From: Burkholderiales bacterium
GTDB lineage: Bacteria > Pseudomonadota > Gammaproteobacteria > Burkholderiales > Burkholderiaceae_C
Reading direction: 5' to 3'
NCBI GenBank assembly: GCA_016213205.1
Contig: JACRAZ010000047.1
Span: 20,819 to 84,818 of the forward strand
Length of the DNA stretch: 64,000 bases
A program made the position numbers and the translations under genes. The notes under the pieces are model-generated. The model saw only the letters and a program-made list of their open reading frames with translations. It was not told the DNA's origin and ran no database searches. Below are positions 27,645 to 36,709 of the stretch, piece after piece (positions within the stretch are counted from its first letter, which is position 1; every line of letters starts with the position of its first letter).

Positions 27645-29639
27645 ATGACCAAGCCAGCACCCCTCCACCCCGTCCTGACCCTCATTGCGGCCGTGTGCCT
27701 GACGGCCTGCGGTGGTGACCAGACACGCAGCGCCGGCGAGAAGTTCGTCGCCAGCATCGCTTCGGTCAACGCCCAGGCGCGGCCGCTCGCCGCGGGCACC
27801 GGCCCGGCGGCGGCCACCACCAAGACCATCACCAACGACCAGCTCTTCGCCTGGGCCCAGTTCAGCTACCCGGAGCTGCTGCCGGGCACGCCGGCCACCT
27901 TCAGCGGCGTGGTGTACCAGGGCAAGTCCTTCTCCGGCCAGGGCTGGCCGAACGGCAACTACCTCGCGGTGGCCAACGGCGAGGTGTGGGGCCTGGGCTC
28001 GTTCACGAACCAGGCGTTGCAGAGCTTCGGCCCGATGCAGAACTACGCCGACCTGGTGTGCAGCGAGATCGACTGCGGCCGCAGCGGCCCGGCCAACACC
28101 TGCACCCAGCCGCCGGGTGAAGCCCTGATGACGGGCTCGCGCCAGGTCACGACCTACCAGCGCAGCAGCTTCGCGCCGGTGGGCACCAGCGAGTTCACCA
28201 ACACGCTGGTGGTGGACGGCGCCACCACCTTCCAGGGCCAGCAGGTGGTGATGCTCACCAGCACCACCACCCTGGCCGGCGCGGCCACCACCACCGTGAA
28301 GTCCTACCTGCAGGCGGGCGACGGCGGCCTGCTGCGCACGCTGGGCACCGACAGCAGCACCTCCGCCAGCGGCGCGACCACGCGCGTGGTGTACAGCCCG
28401 ACGCTGCAGAACAGCGAGTTCACGCTGCAGCCGGGCCAGCGGGTGACCAAGACCGCGTCGATGTCCACCTCGCAGCTCAACCCCACCTTGGCGGCCAGCG
28501 CCAGCACGCGCTCGACCACCTACACCTACGAGGCGCGCGAGACCATCACCGTGCAGGGCCGCAGCTACGACACCTGCCGCTACCGCGAAGCGGTGCTGGG
28601 CAGCAACACGGTGGCCACCACCTGGTACATCGTGGGCAGCGGCATCCCGGCGCGCGTCGAAACCCGCGACGGCAGCACGCTGCAGCAGCGCCTGGAGCTG
28701 AAGTCCGGCACGATCAACGACGCACCGCTGTCGCCGGGGCAGGCCACGCTGGACGCCGCCTCCGCCGAGCGCATGGTGACCGAGTACGCCTACGTGCTGC
28801 CGATCTGCACCCCCGGCGGCACGGCCAAGGCGAACGGCCCCGACACCAGCGCCGCGGCCTACCTGCGCAAGGCACGTGAGCTGCACACGCTGGCGCAGAT
28901 GGCTGCGGCCAACTCGGCAACCGCCCCGCAGCGCAAGCGGGCGCTGGCCTACACCGCCACCAAGCCGGCCGACCAGCTGGGCGAGTGCGGCGGGCGGCAG
29001 ACCTACCCGAGCTACTCGCACGTGAGCGGCGTGACCACCGCCACGCTGCGCTGGGAAAACTACTGCAGCAAGGATTCCGACACCGGCGAGACCACCACCC
29101 TCAACGGCAGCTGGTCCTTCGTGGAAACCGCCACGCCCACCGCCAGCGGGCCGATCCGCACCAAGTACGAGGCCAGTTCGGCCAACGGCATCAGCCTGCT
29201 CAACAAGGACGCCAGCGGCAAGACCATCGGCTCGCAGCTGATCTCGGTGCTGGGCTACGTCAGCACCCCGGGCGTGCCGGGTGGCGACGCCACCGAGGCC
29301 CGGCCCGACAGGATGCAGGCCGCCGAGGTGCGCATCCGCAACGACGTGACCGGCAAGACCTACCGCCAGACCGGCTACACCATCACCTCGTTCACCACCG
29401 CCAGCGGCGGCGAGCAGATGACGATGAGCGGGCGCGGCTACCGCTCCACCGGCTACTACGACCTGAGCACCAGCAAGCCCATCGTCACCGACGACGACGG
29501 CAACTACCTCTCCGGCACGCTGGTGTCCACCGGCGCCAACGGCGAGGCGGTGGTCATCACCGTGCAGCCTGGTTCCGAGATGCAGGGCACGATGACGGTG
29601 AACGGCAAGCCCGTCACCACCGCGCCGGCCTGCAAGTAG
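27645..29639 (+). CDS. Large exported lipoprotein with a divergent copy of the shared modules
   Basis: 664 residues with lipobox LTAC (Cys22). Residues ~65-145 form a divergent copy of the N-terminal module (LFAWAQFSYPELLPGTPATF, GNYLAVANGEVWGLG, FGPMQNYADLVC). The second module resembles that of the tandem paralogs (FQGQQVVMLTS, TLQNSEFTLQPGQRVTK, ITVQGRSYDTCRYRE, TTWYIVGSGI). A third region (residues ~380-660) is unique here: Thr/Ser-rich strands, LGECGGRQTYPSYSHVSGVT and a final TMTVNGKPVTTAPACK. Function unknown. It precedes an ABC permease/ATPase pair by 70 bases on the same strand, which may be chance or may mean transport of this lipoprotein. Confidence 0.65.
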   Translation: MTKPAPLHPVLTLIAAVCLTACGGDQTRSAGEKFVASIASVNAQARPLAAGTGPAAATTKTITNDQLFAWAQFSYPELLPGTPATFSGVVYQGKSFSGQGWPNGNYLAVANGEVWGLGSFTNQALQSFGPMQNYADLVCSEIDCGRSGPANTCTQPPGEALMTGSRQVTTYQRSSFAPVGTSEFTNTLVVDGATTFQGQQVVMLTSTTTLAGAATTTVKSYLQAGDGGLLRTLGTDSSTSASGATTRVVYSPTLQNSEFTLQPGQRVTKTASMSTSQLNPTLAASASTRSTTYTYEARETITVQGRSYDTCRYREAVLGSNTVATTWYIVGSGIPARVETRDGSTLQQRLELKSGTINDAPLSPGQATLDAASAERMVTEYAYVLPICTPGGTAKANGPDTSAAAYLRKARELHTLAQMAAANSATAPQRKRALAYTATKPADQLGECGGRQTYPSYSHVSGVTTATLRWENYCSKDSDTGETTTLNGSWSFVETATPTASGPIRTKYEASSANGISLLNKDASGKTIGSQLISVLGYVSTPGVPGGDATEARPDRMQAAEVRIRNDVTGKTYRQTGYTITSFTTASGGEQMTMSGRGYRSTGYYDLSTSKPIVTDDDGNYLSGTLVSTGANGEAVVITVQPGSEMQGTMTVNGKPVTTAPACK

Positions 29640-29709
29640 CCGCGGCATCGGGTCCGGCCGCGTGTGCGCACCCGGCCGGACCCCAGCGCCCAGGACCCGA
29701 GGCCCCGAG

Positions 29710-30810
29710 ATGATCTTTCTTCGCAACGTGCTGCGCGCGCGCGGTCGCAGCCTGATGACGGTGATCGGCATCGCCAGCGGCATTGCGCTGTTCACCGCCA
29801 TCACCGCGATCACCACCGACCTGCAATCGCAGATCGACGGCGCGGTGGCGAGCTACCGCGCCGAGATCGTCATCAGCGAGCGGCGGGCCACCTCGCCGAT
29901 GTCCTCGCGCGTGGCCGGGCCGGTGATGGACCAGCTCGTGGCCGAGTACGGCGACGACCTGGCCCCGCTGCTGATGGGTACCCTCAACGAGCCCTGGAAT
30001 CCCTATGCGCTGGTGGTGGGCGCCGATGCACGCTTCGTGCGGCGCATCCCGCTGGTGCGGGGCGAGGCCTTCGCCGCCGGCCAGGCCGAGATGCTGATCG
30101 GCGAGCTCGGCGCGCAACGCCTGGGCCTGGTGCCGGGCCAGACGGTGCAGGTGGGTGGGCGCGCGGTGCGCATCACCGGCATCTTCCGCACCGGCAGCCG
30201 CATCTTCGACAGCGCGCTGCTGGCCGACCTGGACCATGCGCGCCGCCTGCTCGCGCGCGACGGCGCGGCCAACCACTACACGCTGGCCGCGCTGCACGTG
30301 GGCAGCGGCCGCTCGCCCGACGAGGTGATGCGCCAGATCAACGCCCGCCATCCCAGCCTGCGGGCGGTGCCCGGCACCGAGCTGTCGGGCAGCCTGCGGC
30401 TGATCCGCATCGTGCGTGCCTTCGTCGGCACGATCTCGGTGATCGCGGTGTTCGGCACCTGCGTCGTGCTGACCAACACGCTGCTGATGGCGGTGGCCGA
30501 GCGCACCCGCGAGATCGGCATCCTGATGACCGTGGGCTGGACCCCGCTGATGGTGATGCGCATGCTGCTGGCCGAAAGCCTGCTGCTGTGCGCGGCGGGT
30601 GCGCTGCTGGGCGATGTGTTCGCGGTGGGCATCCTGCACGCGGTGAACCGCCTGCCCTCGTTGGGCTTCGGCTGGATTCCGGTGGACCTGTCGCTGCCGC
30701 TGGTGGGCCTGTCCCTGCTGATGGCGCTGGGCGTTGCGCTGCTGGCGCTGCTGTGGCCGGCGGTGGTGGTGCTGCGCCTGCAACCCCTGGCGGCACTGCG
30801 CCATGAGTGA
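29710..30810 (+). CDS. ABC transporter permease, MacB/LolC-type (FtsX fold)
   Basis: 366 residues. An N-terminal membrane helix (SLMTVIGIASGIALFTAITAI) is followed by a periplasmic MacB_PCD-like domain (residues ~45-235: GRAVRITGIFRTGSRIFDS, LADLDHARRLLARDG). Three C-terminal helices form the FtsX domain, with the signature VAERTREIGILMTVGWTPLMVMRMLLAE. Such permeases drive lipoprotein release or efflux by mechanotransmission. The start was set at 29710 by the family N-terminus; the frame is open to 29662. Its last eight bases overlap the ATPase start, so the two proteins are coupled. Confidence 0.88.
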   Translation: MIFLRNVLRARGRSLMTVIGIASGIALFTAITAITTDLQSQIDGAVASYRAEIVISERRATSPMSSRVAGPVMDQLVAEYGDDLAPLLMGTLNEPWNPYALVVGADARFVRRIPLVRGEAFAAGQAEMLIGELGAQRLGLVPGQTVQVGGRAVRITGIFRTGSRIFDSALLADLDHARRLLARDGAANHYTLAALHVGSGRSPDEVMRQINARHPSLRAVPGTELSGSLRLIRIVRAFVGTISVIAVFGTCVVLTNTLLMAVAERTREIGILMTVGWTPLMVMRMLLAESLLLCAAGALLGDVFAVGILHAVNRLPSLGFGWIPVDLSLPLVGLSLLMALGVALLALLWPAVVVLRLQPLAALRHE

Positions 30811-31489
30811 CACCGAACGGCCCATCCTGTGCGTCGAAGCCGTCAGCCGCCGCTTCGCCGACGGTGACGTGCAGGCGCTGCGCCGCGTGTCCTTCAACGC
30901 CGGCGCGGGCGAGACGATCGCGCTCACCGGGCCCTCGGGCAGCGGCAAGAGCACGCTGCTGTCGCTGATCGGGCTGCTGGACCGCCCGGACGAGGGCCGC
31001 ATCCTGATCGACGGGCAGGACCTGGCCGGCATCCGCCACCCGCATGCGTTCCGCGCGCGCCGGCTGGGCTTCGTGTTCCAGTACCACCACATGGTGCCCA
31101 CCATGACGCTGCAGGAGAACATCGAGGCCCCGATGCTCGCGCTGGGCGTGCCGGCGGCCCAGCGGCACCAGCGCGCGGGCGCGCTGCTGCAGGCGATGGC
31201 GCTCGAACACCGCGCCGCCTTCCTGCCGCGCAACGTGTCGGGTGGCGAACGGCAGCGCGCCGCGGTGGCACGCGCGCTGGTGAACCGCCCGGCCATCGTG
31301 CTGGCCGACGAACCCACGGGCAGCCTGGACAGCCGCAACGGCCAGCGTGTCGTGGAACTGCTGATCGCGCATGCACGGGCCGAGGGCGCGCTGGTGCTGG
31401 TGGCCAGCCACAACCCCGAGGTGGCGGCGGCGCTGGGCCGGCGCATCGCGCTGCGCGATGGCGAGTGCGTGGCCGACATCGGCGCCTAA
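30803..31489 (+). CDS. ABC transporter ATP-binding protein (LolD/MacB type)
   Basis: 228 residues with all ATPase motifs: Walker A GPSGSGKST (about residue 38), Q-loop FVFQYHHMVPTMT, signature VSGGERQRAAVARAL, Walker B IVLADEPTGSLD and the switch histidine in LVASHNPEV. The length and the phrase DEPTGSLDSRNG place it with LolD and MacB-type exporters. It pairs with the upstream permease by an eight-base overlap. No periplasmic adaptor adjoins it, so substrate (lipoprotein, peptide or drug) cannot be fixed. Transcription converges with the small acidic protein at 31571. Confidence 0.92.
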   Translation: MSDTERPILCVEAVSRRFADGDVQALRRVSFNAGAGETIALTGPSGSGKSTLLSLIGLLDRPDEGRILIDGQDLAGIRHPHAFRARRLGFVFQYHHMVPTMTLQENIEAPMLALGVPAAQRHQRAGALLQAMALEHRAAFLPRNVSGGERQRAAVARALVNRPAIVLADEPTGSLDSRNGQRVVELLIAHARAEGALVLVASHNPEVAAALGRRIALRDGECVADIGA

Positions 31490-31519
31490 CGGCCGCCGGC
31501 AGCGGCCGCGGGCTCACCC

Positions 31520-31549
31520 GGCCGGCCTGATCCCCTCGGGGGACCGGCC
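31520..31549. terminator. Compound GC hairpin between convergent genes
   Basis: TCCCC and GGGGA pair around TCG; outside them GGCCGG and CCGGCC can also pair, with an unpaired bulge on one side. It lies in an 81-base convergent gap. No T-tract. Confidence 0.35.
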
Positions 31550-31570
31550 CGCAGGGCCGTGGGGGCCGAC

Positions 31571-31876
31571 TCAGTGCTCCTCGAGGCGGGTGACGGTGTC
31601 CTCGGCCAGCGCGCCGGTGTCGGGGTCCACCCAGCCGGCCAGGCCCAGTTCCTGGCAGGCCTCCTCCAGCGTCTCGCCGGGCTCGGGCGTGTCGTCCTCG
31701 GTGTCGATCATGTCGGCCAGCGCCGCTTCCACCGTGGCATAGGGGCCGAACTCCTGCTGGCCGTCACGCGCCAGCCAATGCAGCCCGTCCGGGCGCTCGA
31801 TGATGCGTTGCAGGAGTTCCTGGCGCGGGTCGGCCAGGCTGGTGGCCACGGGCAGCGCTTGTTCGTATGTGCTCAT
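31571..31876 (-). CDS. Small acidic protein of unknown function
   Basis: 101 residues starting MSTYEQALPVATSLADPRQE. It is highly acidic in its second half (DMIDTEDDTPEPGETLEEAC, DPDTGALAEDTVTRLEEH) and contains ELLQRIIERPDGLHWLARDG with a Trp-Leu pair. It lacks signal peptide and membrane helix. I recognise no family. The start at 31876 was chosen as the one before the low-complexity upstream extension; the frame continues to 32095. It is divergent from the FAD oxidoreductase, with 160 bases between the starts. Confidence 0.55.
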   Translation of the reverse strand: MSTYEQALPVATSLADPRQELLQRIIERPDGLHWLARDGQQEFGPYATVEAALADMIDTEDDTPEPGETLEEACQELGLAGWVDPDTGALAEDTVTRLEEH

Positions 31877-32036
31877 GCTCGTCTCTCTCGTCGGGCCCCT
31901 GCGCGAAGCGGGCCGTTGAACCGATGCTAGGCCCGCCGGCCCTGCGCGAGGCATGATCAGGCTCAACCGTGCAGCCCAGGTCCGCAAAACTGTGAACCCC
32001 GAAGAAACCCACCGCCGCAGCGCCCCGGTGCCCGAG

Positions 32037-33209
32037 ATGAGGATCGTCGTCGTGGGCGGCGGCGCGATCGGCAGTGCGGTGGCCTTGTTCACCAAGGCGC
32101 TGGGCGGCGCCGCGGTCGAGGTGGACGTGGTCGAGCCCGACCCCGGGCTGGTGCTGGCCTCGTCGGCGCGCTCGGCCAGCTCGATCCGTCAGCAGTTCTC
32201 GAACCCGATCAACATCCAGATGTCGCGCTTCGGGCACGCGTTCATCACCGGTGCCGCGGACACGCTCGCGGTCGACGGGCAGGTGCCCGACATCGGCCTG
32301 GTGTCCTCGGGCTACCTGTTCCTGGCCCACGAGGCGGGCGCGCCAGTGCTGCAGGCCCTGCACGCCGTGCAGCGCGCGCAGGCGGTGCAGGTGGACCTGC
32401 TCACGCCGCAGGCGCTGGCGCAGCGCCTGCCCTGGCTGCGCTGCGACGACCTCGCACTGGCCAGCCTCGGCCTTGCCGGCGAGGGCTGGTTCGATGGCTA
32501 TGCGCTGGCCCGCGCGCTGGCGGCCAAGGCGCGTGCGCTCGGCGCACGCTGGCAGCGTGCGCGGGTGGCCGGCTTCGAGCGCGGCGGGGCGCGGCGGGTG
32601 GCCGCGCAGCTGGACGATGGGCGCCGGCTGCCCGCGGACGCCTTCGTCAACGCCGCCGGCCCCTGGGCGGCCGGCGTGGCCGCGCTGGCCGGCATCCGGC
32701 TGCCGGTGCATGCGCGGCGGCGCACGGTGTTCGCCTTCGATTCGCCGCTGCGGCTGCCGCGCACCCCGCTGGTGGCCGATTGCAGCGGCGTGTGGTTCCG
32801 CAGCGAAGGCCACGGCTACATCGGCGGCTGGACGCCGGGCGAGCACGACGCCGATCCGGACGACCTGCCACTGGACGAACCCGACCTGGAGCAGTTCGAC
32901 GCACGCGTCTGGCCGGCCCTGGCCCACCGGGTGCCGGCCTTCGAGGCGCTGCGCATGCGCCGGGCCTGGGCCGGCTACTACGAGGTGCACCCGCTGGACC
33001 ACAACGCCATCATCGGGCCGCACCCGGCGCTGGCGAACCTGGTGTTCGCCAACGGCTTCTCGGGCCATGGCCTGCAGCATGCACCGGCGGCCGGCCGTGG
33101 CGTGGCCGAATGGCTGCTGCACGGGGCCTACCGCAGCCTGGACCTCGGCCCGCTGGGCTGGCAACGGGTGCTCGACCAGCAGCCCTTCGTGGAGCAGGCG
33201 GTGATCTGA
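32037..33209 (+). CDS. FAD-dependent oxidoreductase (glycine/D-amino-acid oxidase, DAO family)
   Basis: 390 residues. The N-terminal FAD-binding Rossmann motif reads MRIVVVGGGAIGSAVALF (GxGxxG near residue 8). The DAO fold follows, with ASSARSASSIRQQFSNPINI, the VNAAGPWAAGVAALAGIRLPV segment and the C-terminal FAD region YYEVHPLDHNAIIGPHPAL and FANGFSGHGLQHAPAAGRGVAE. It probably oxidises a secondary amine, glycine-like or sarcosine-like substrate, producing hydrogen peroxide or feeding another acceptor. The start is uncertain: the frame extends to 31953, but family similarity begins at 32037. It converges with the hybrid kinase at 33251. Confidence 0.82.
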   Translation: MRIVVVGGGAIGSAVALFTKALGGAAVEVDVVEPDPGLVLASSARSASSIRQQFSNPINIQMSRFGHAFITGAADTLAVDGQVPDIGLVSSGYLFLAHEAGAPVLQALHAVQRAQAVQVDLLTPQALAQRLPWLRCDDLALASLGLAGEGWFDGYALARALAAKARALGARWQRARVAGFERGGARRVAAQLDDGRRLPADAFVNAAGPWAAGVAALAGIRLPVHARRRTVFAFDSPLRLPRTPLVADCSGVWFRSEGHGYIGGWTPGEHDADPDDLPLDEPDLEQFDARVWPALAHRVPAFEALRMRRAWAGYYEVHPLDHNAIIGPHPALANLVFANGFSGHGLQHAPAAGRGVAEWLLHGAYRSLDLGPLGWQRVLDQQPFVEQAVI

Positions 33210-33250
33210 GCCCCGCGCCCGGCCGCAGGCGGGCTGGGCCGCTTGCGCAG

Positions 33251-35593
33251 TCAGTGCGCGCCGCCGAGCACGCGCTGCACCATCGGGCCCAGCTCCTCCA
33301 CGGTGTTCTCCTTGTGCACCAGGCCACGCACGCCCAGCGCGCGGGCCTCGTGCTGCAGTTCGTCGGTGATGTAGCCGGAGCAGATGATCACCGGCAGCTC
33401 GGGCCGCAGCGCCGCCAGCTCGCGTGCGAGGTCCAGGCCGGAGAGGCCGGGCATGTTGTAGTCCGAGACCACCAGGTCGAAGCGGCCCGGTGCCGCACGC
33501 AGCGCCTCCAGCGCGGACTGGCCATCGGCCTGCGTGCTCACCTGGTAGCCCAGGTGGGCGAGCAGGCCTTCGTCGGTGAGCAGCATCACCTCGTCGTCGT
33601 CGACGCACAGGATGTGCTGGCCGGTGGCCACCGCCACCGGTGCCACCCCTGGCGCCGGCACCGCGGCGGCGGCCTGCGCGCCCTCGCTCAGCGGCAGGTA
33701 GAGATGGAAGGTGGAGCCGCGCCCGGGTGCCGAATCGACACTGATCGCCCCCTGGTGCTCGGTGACGATGCCGTGCACCACCGCCAGGCCGAGGCCGGTG
33801 CCCTCGCCCACCGGCTTGGTGGTGAAGAAGGGCTCGAAGATGCGGGCGCGGGTCACCTCGTCCATGCCGGTGCCGGTGTCCTTCACCCACAGGTGCGCAT
33901 GCGGCCCGACGCGCAGCCCGCCCAGGCGCCGGGCCTGGCCCTCGTCCAGCAGGGCCGGTGCGAGGCCCACCTCGATGCGCCCCAGGTCGCCGGGCAACGC
34001 GTGCCAGGCGTTCGAGCACAGGTTCATCAGCACCTGCTGCATCTGCGTGGCATCGGTGCACACCGGCAACGGCTCGTCGGCGAACACGGTGTCCAGCCGC
34101 ACGCCGGCGGGCAGCGAGGCGCGCAGCAGGGCCAGCGCCTCTTCCACCAGCGGCCGCAGCGGCTGGTTCATCAGCACATGGGGCTGGCGCCGGCTGAACG
34201 CGAGGATCTGATGCACCAGCGCACGCGCCCGCAGCGCCGAGCGGTGGATCTGGCCCAGCCGGGCCTGCGCCGGGCCGTCGAGGGCCTGCTCCTGCTGCAG
34301 CAGGTTCAGGTTGCCGAGGATCGCGCCGAGGATGTTGTTGAAGTCGTGCGCAATGCCGCCGGCCAGCGTGCCCAGCGACTCCATCTTCTGCGATTCGCGC
34401 AGCGCCTCGTCGGCCTGCTGGCGCTCGATGGCGATGGCCGCCATCTGCGCCGCGGCGGCCACCACGCTGGTCTCGGCCTCGTCCGGCCGGTGCGGCTGGC
34501 GGCGGTAGACCCCGAAGGTGCCCAGCACCGCGCCGGCGCGGCTGAGGATGGGCTCGGACCAGCACGCGGCCAGCCCGTGGGCCGCGGCCAGCGCGCGGTA
34601 GTCGTGCCAGAGCGGATCGGTGGCGATGGATTCGACCACCACGCGCTGGCAGCCGAAGGCCGCCGTCCCGCAGGAGCCGACGTCGGGCCCGATCAGCAGG
34701 CCATCGAGCGCGGCGTTGTAGGCCGCCGGCAGGTGAGGCGCCGCCCCCATGCGAAGCCGGGTGCCGCTGTGGTCGAGCAGCAGGATGCTGCACAGGCTGC
34801 CCGGCTGCTCGCGCTCGATCATCTCCACCACCGCGGCCAGCACCGCCGGCAGCGGCGCGCCGCCGGCCACCAGCGCCATCACCGCGCCGCGGTGGTGCTC
34901 GCGCAGCTCGGCACGCCGGCGTTCGGTGATGTCGGTCACCATCGCCAGCGCACCGGCGTAGGCACCCGCCTCGTCGAACAGCGGGTTGGCCATCATCAGG
35001 GTCCAGACATCGTGGCCCAGCCGGTGCCGCAGGCGAAAGTCGTGCTGCTCGGCCAGGCCCTGGCGCCGCCGTTCGAGGTTGCGATCGGCGGCCTCGCGGG
35101 CCTCTTCGTCCATGAAGTCGTGCAGCGGCCGGCCCAGCATCTGCTCGGGCGTGTGGCCCAGCATGCGGGCCATGGCCGGGTTCACGAAGGTGGTGATCGA
35201 TTCGGCGTCGATCAGCCAGATGCCCTCGTGCGCCGTCTCGACGATGGTGCGGTAGCGCTGCTCGCTGCCCCGCAGCGCGGCATCGGCGCGCAGTTGCTGC
35301 GTCACGTCACGCGCCAGCACCACGCGCACGTGGCGGCCGTCCAGCGTCAGGGGTTCGGAGATGATCTCGGTGTCGATCAGCGTGCCGTCGCGCAGGCGGT
35401 GCCGCCAGTGCGCCGGCCCGGTGCGCGGCAGCATCGTGCGGGCGAGGATCTTGCCCAGGCGCTCGGCCTCCTCGGGCGGCAGGAGGTCGTAGACGGTCAT
35501 CGTCAGCAGCTCGGCCTCGCTCCAGCCGTACAGGCGCGAGGTGGCCGCGTTCACCGCGAGAAAGCGCACCGTCGCGGTGTCGTAGATCCACAT
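33251..35593 (-). CDS. Hybrid sensor histidine kinase (PAS-PAS-GAF-HisKA-HATPase-receiver), start unclear
   Basis: The minimal coding region from the ATG at 35593 gives about 780 residues; the open frame extends past 35640 and into ribE, but I see no usable in-frame start there. Domains in order: a PAS beginning at MWIYDTATVRFLAVNAATSRL; a second PAS (YRTIVETAHEGIWLIDAES); a GAF (LLDHSGTRLRMGAAPHLPAA, GSCGTAAFGCQRVVVESI); HisKA with phospho-acceptor His in LAGGIAHDFNNILGAI; HATPase boxes (MNLCSNAWHAL, VKDTGTGMD, GTGLGLAVVHGIV); a C-terminal receiver (ILCVDDDEVML, phospho-acceptor Asp in LVVSDYNMPG). No membrane segment, so it senses in the cytosol. Its output partner is not evident. An eight-C run just upstream may mask the true start (see findings). 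Confidence 0.85.
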   Translation of the reverse strand: MWIYDTATVRFLAVNAATSRLYGWSEAELLTMTVYDLLPPEEAERLGKILARTMLPRTGPAHWRHRLRDGTLIDTEIISEPLTLDGRHVRVVLARDVTQQLRADAALRGSEQRYRTIVETAHEGIWLIDAESITTFVNPAMARMLGHTPEQMLGRPLHDFMDEEAREAADRNLERRRQGLAEQHDFRLRHRLGHDVWTLMMANPLFDEAGAYAGALAMVTDITERRRAELREHHRGAVMALVAGGAPLPAVLAAVVEMIEREQPGSLCSILLLDHSGTRLRMGAAPHLPAAYNAALDGLLIGPDVGSCGTAAFGCQRVVVESIATDPLWHDYRALAAAHGLAACWSEPILSRAGAVLGTFGVYRRQPHRPDEAETSVVAAAAQMAAIAIERQQADEALRESQKMESLGTLAGGIAHDFNNILGAILGNLNLLQQEQALDGPAQARLGQIHRSALRARALVHQILAFSRRQPHVLMNQPLRPLVEEALALLRASLPAGVRLDTVFADEPLPVCTDATQMQQVLMNLCSNAWHALPGDLGRIEVGLAPALLDEGQARRLGGLRVGPHAHLWVKDTGTGMDEVTRARIFEPFFTTKPVGEGTGLGLAVVHGIVTEHQGAISVDSAPGRGSTFHLYLPLSEGAQAAAAVPAPGVAPVAVATGQHILCVDDDEVMLLTDEGLLAHLGYQVSTQADGQSALEALRAAPGRFDLVVSDYNMPGLSGLDLARELAALRPELPVIICSGYITDELQHEARALGVRGLVHKENTVEELGPMVQRVLGGAH

Positions 35594-35726
35594 CGGCAGG
35601 GGGCAGCGCCGGAACAGCTGCGCAAAGGCCCGGGCCGAATCAACCCCCCCCGGGTGGCACGGGTCCGGCGAGTCCCAGTGATCCGCCGTCCACCTTGCCC
35701 GCTGCCCGTGTGTTGCCCGGCCGGCG

Positions 35727-36443
35727 CTACCGCTGCAGCCGGTCCTGCGCCGGGACGGGCGCGCCCAGTTCGGCCAGGGTGCCGCCGCGTTCGGCCAGCA
35801 GCGCCTCCAGCGCCGGCAACAGCGGTCCCAGGCGGGCCTCCAGGGCATCCCGCACCGTGTCCACCACCACCTGGGTGGCGCGTTCAATCTCGATGTTCAG
35901 CGCATCGCCCTCGCGCTTGTCGGCGAAGGTGGTCATGCGCAGGGTTTCGGGGATCAGCCACACCTCGAACCAGCGCTCGCGGCGATCGGCCTCGGCCACC
36001 GTGAGGCTGGCGCCGTTGATCGCGATGTAGCCCTTGGCGAACACATAACGCATGTGCGACTCGGGCACGCCGATGCGCAGCACCACGTTGTTCTCGGGGC
36101 GGCGGATCGCGAGAAGCCGTGCCTGGCAATCCACATGGCCCGAGATGGGGTGGCCGCCGATCTCGGCGCCATCCTTGGCGGCGCGCTCCACGTTGAGCCG
36201 GCTGCCCACGGCCAGGGTGCCCAGCGTGGTGAGGCTCAGGCTTTGCTGCATCACGTCGAAGCGGGCGCGGTCGGGCGCGGGGCGTTCGGTCACGGTGAGG
36301 CACACGCCGTCGCAGGCCACGCTGGCGCCGATCTCGAGGCCGGCATCGAAGCCCGGCGGGAACGCGAGCTCGAAGCTGCGCAGCCCCGGCCGGTCGGTGA
36401 TGGCGGCCACCTGGGCCACGCCTTGAACAATGCCTGTGAACAT
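35727..36443 (-). CDS. ribE: Riboflavin synthase, alpha subunit
   Basis: 238 residues starting with the invariant MFTGIVQGVAQVAAI. The enzyme dismutates two 6,7-dimethyl-8-ribityllumazine molecules to riboflavin. Both tandem lumazine-binding barrels are present: repeat 1 includes FDAGLEIGASVACDGVCLTVTE and repeat 2 includes VFAKGYIAINGASLTVAEAD. HPISGHVDCQARL lies at the junction. The C-terminal extension beyond residue ~205 (EARLGPLLPALEALLAERGG) is somewhat longer than usual. The rest of the rib pathway is not in the window, and the expected upstream FMN riboswitch is not apparent. Confidence 0.95.
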   Translation of the reverse strand: MFTGIVQGVAQVAAITDRPGLRSFELAFPPGFDAGLEIGASVACDGVCLTVTERPAPDRARFDVMQQSLSLTTLGTLAVGSRLNVERAAKDGAEIGGHPISGHVDCQARLLAIRRPENNVVLRIGVPESHMRYVFAKGYIAINGASLTVAEADRRERWFEVWLIPETLRMTTFADKREGDALNIEIERATQVVVDTVRDALEARLGPLLPALEALLAERGGTLAELGAPVPAQDRLQR

Positions 36444-36709
36444 GCGGGCAGCGCTGGAGTGAGTGTGTCGGTCGCGGCAGCTTATCAGCCGGCGCCGCCC
36501 ACCCAACGCAGGGCGTGCGCGCCCGCGCAAGGCCTTGCATCGCGATTCGGTGGAACCATCATGCGCACCCCCGCGGACCTGTTGACGACCGATGACCCGG
36601 TGCCCGCGATCATGCTGCACCTGCCGGATTGCCGCAATGCCGTGGACGCAGCCCCCTGCGCAGGCAGGGTGCACCGCGCGCGCGCCGAACCGGCCGCTGG
36701 CGCTGCGTG
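36444..36709. other. Intergenic region between ribE and the sensor kinase
   Basis: 266 bases between two minus-strand genes. A plus-strand open frame from 36561 runs into antisense of the kinase but shows no family similarity. I see no FMN riboswitch, tRNA or clear promoter. Confidence 0.5.

Noticed and set aside
36444..36709. Possible FMN riboswitch ahead of riboflavin synthase
   Set aside because: None of the conserved RFN stems or the loop sequences could be recognised by eye in this short region.
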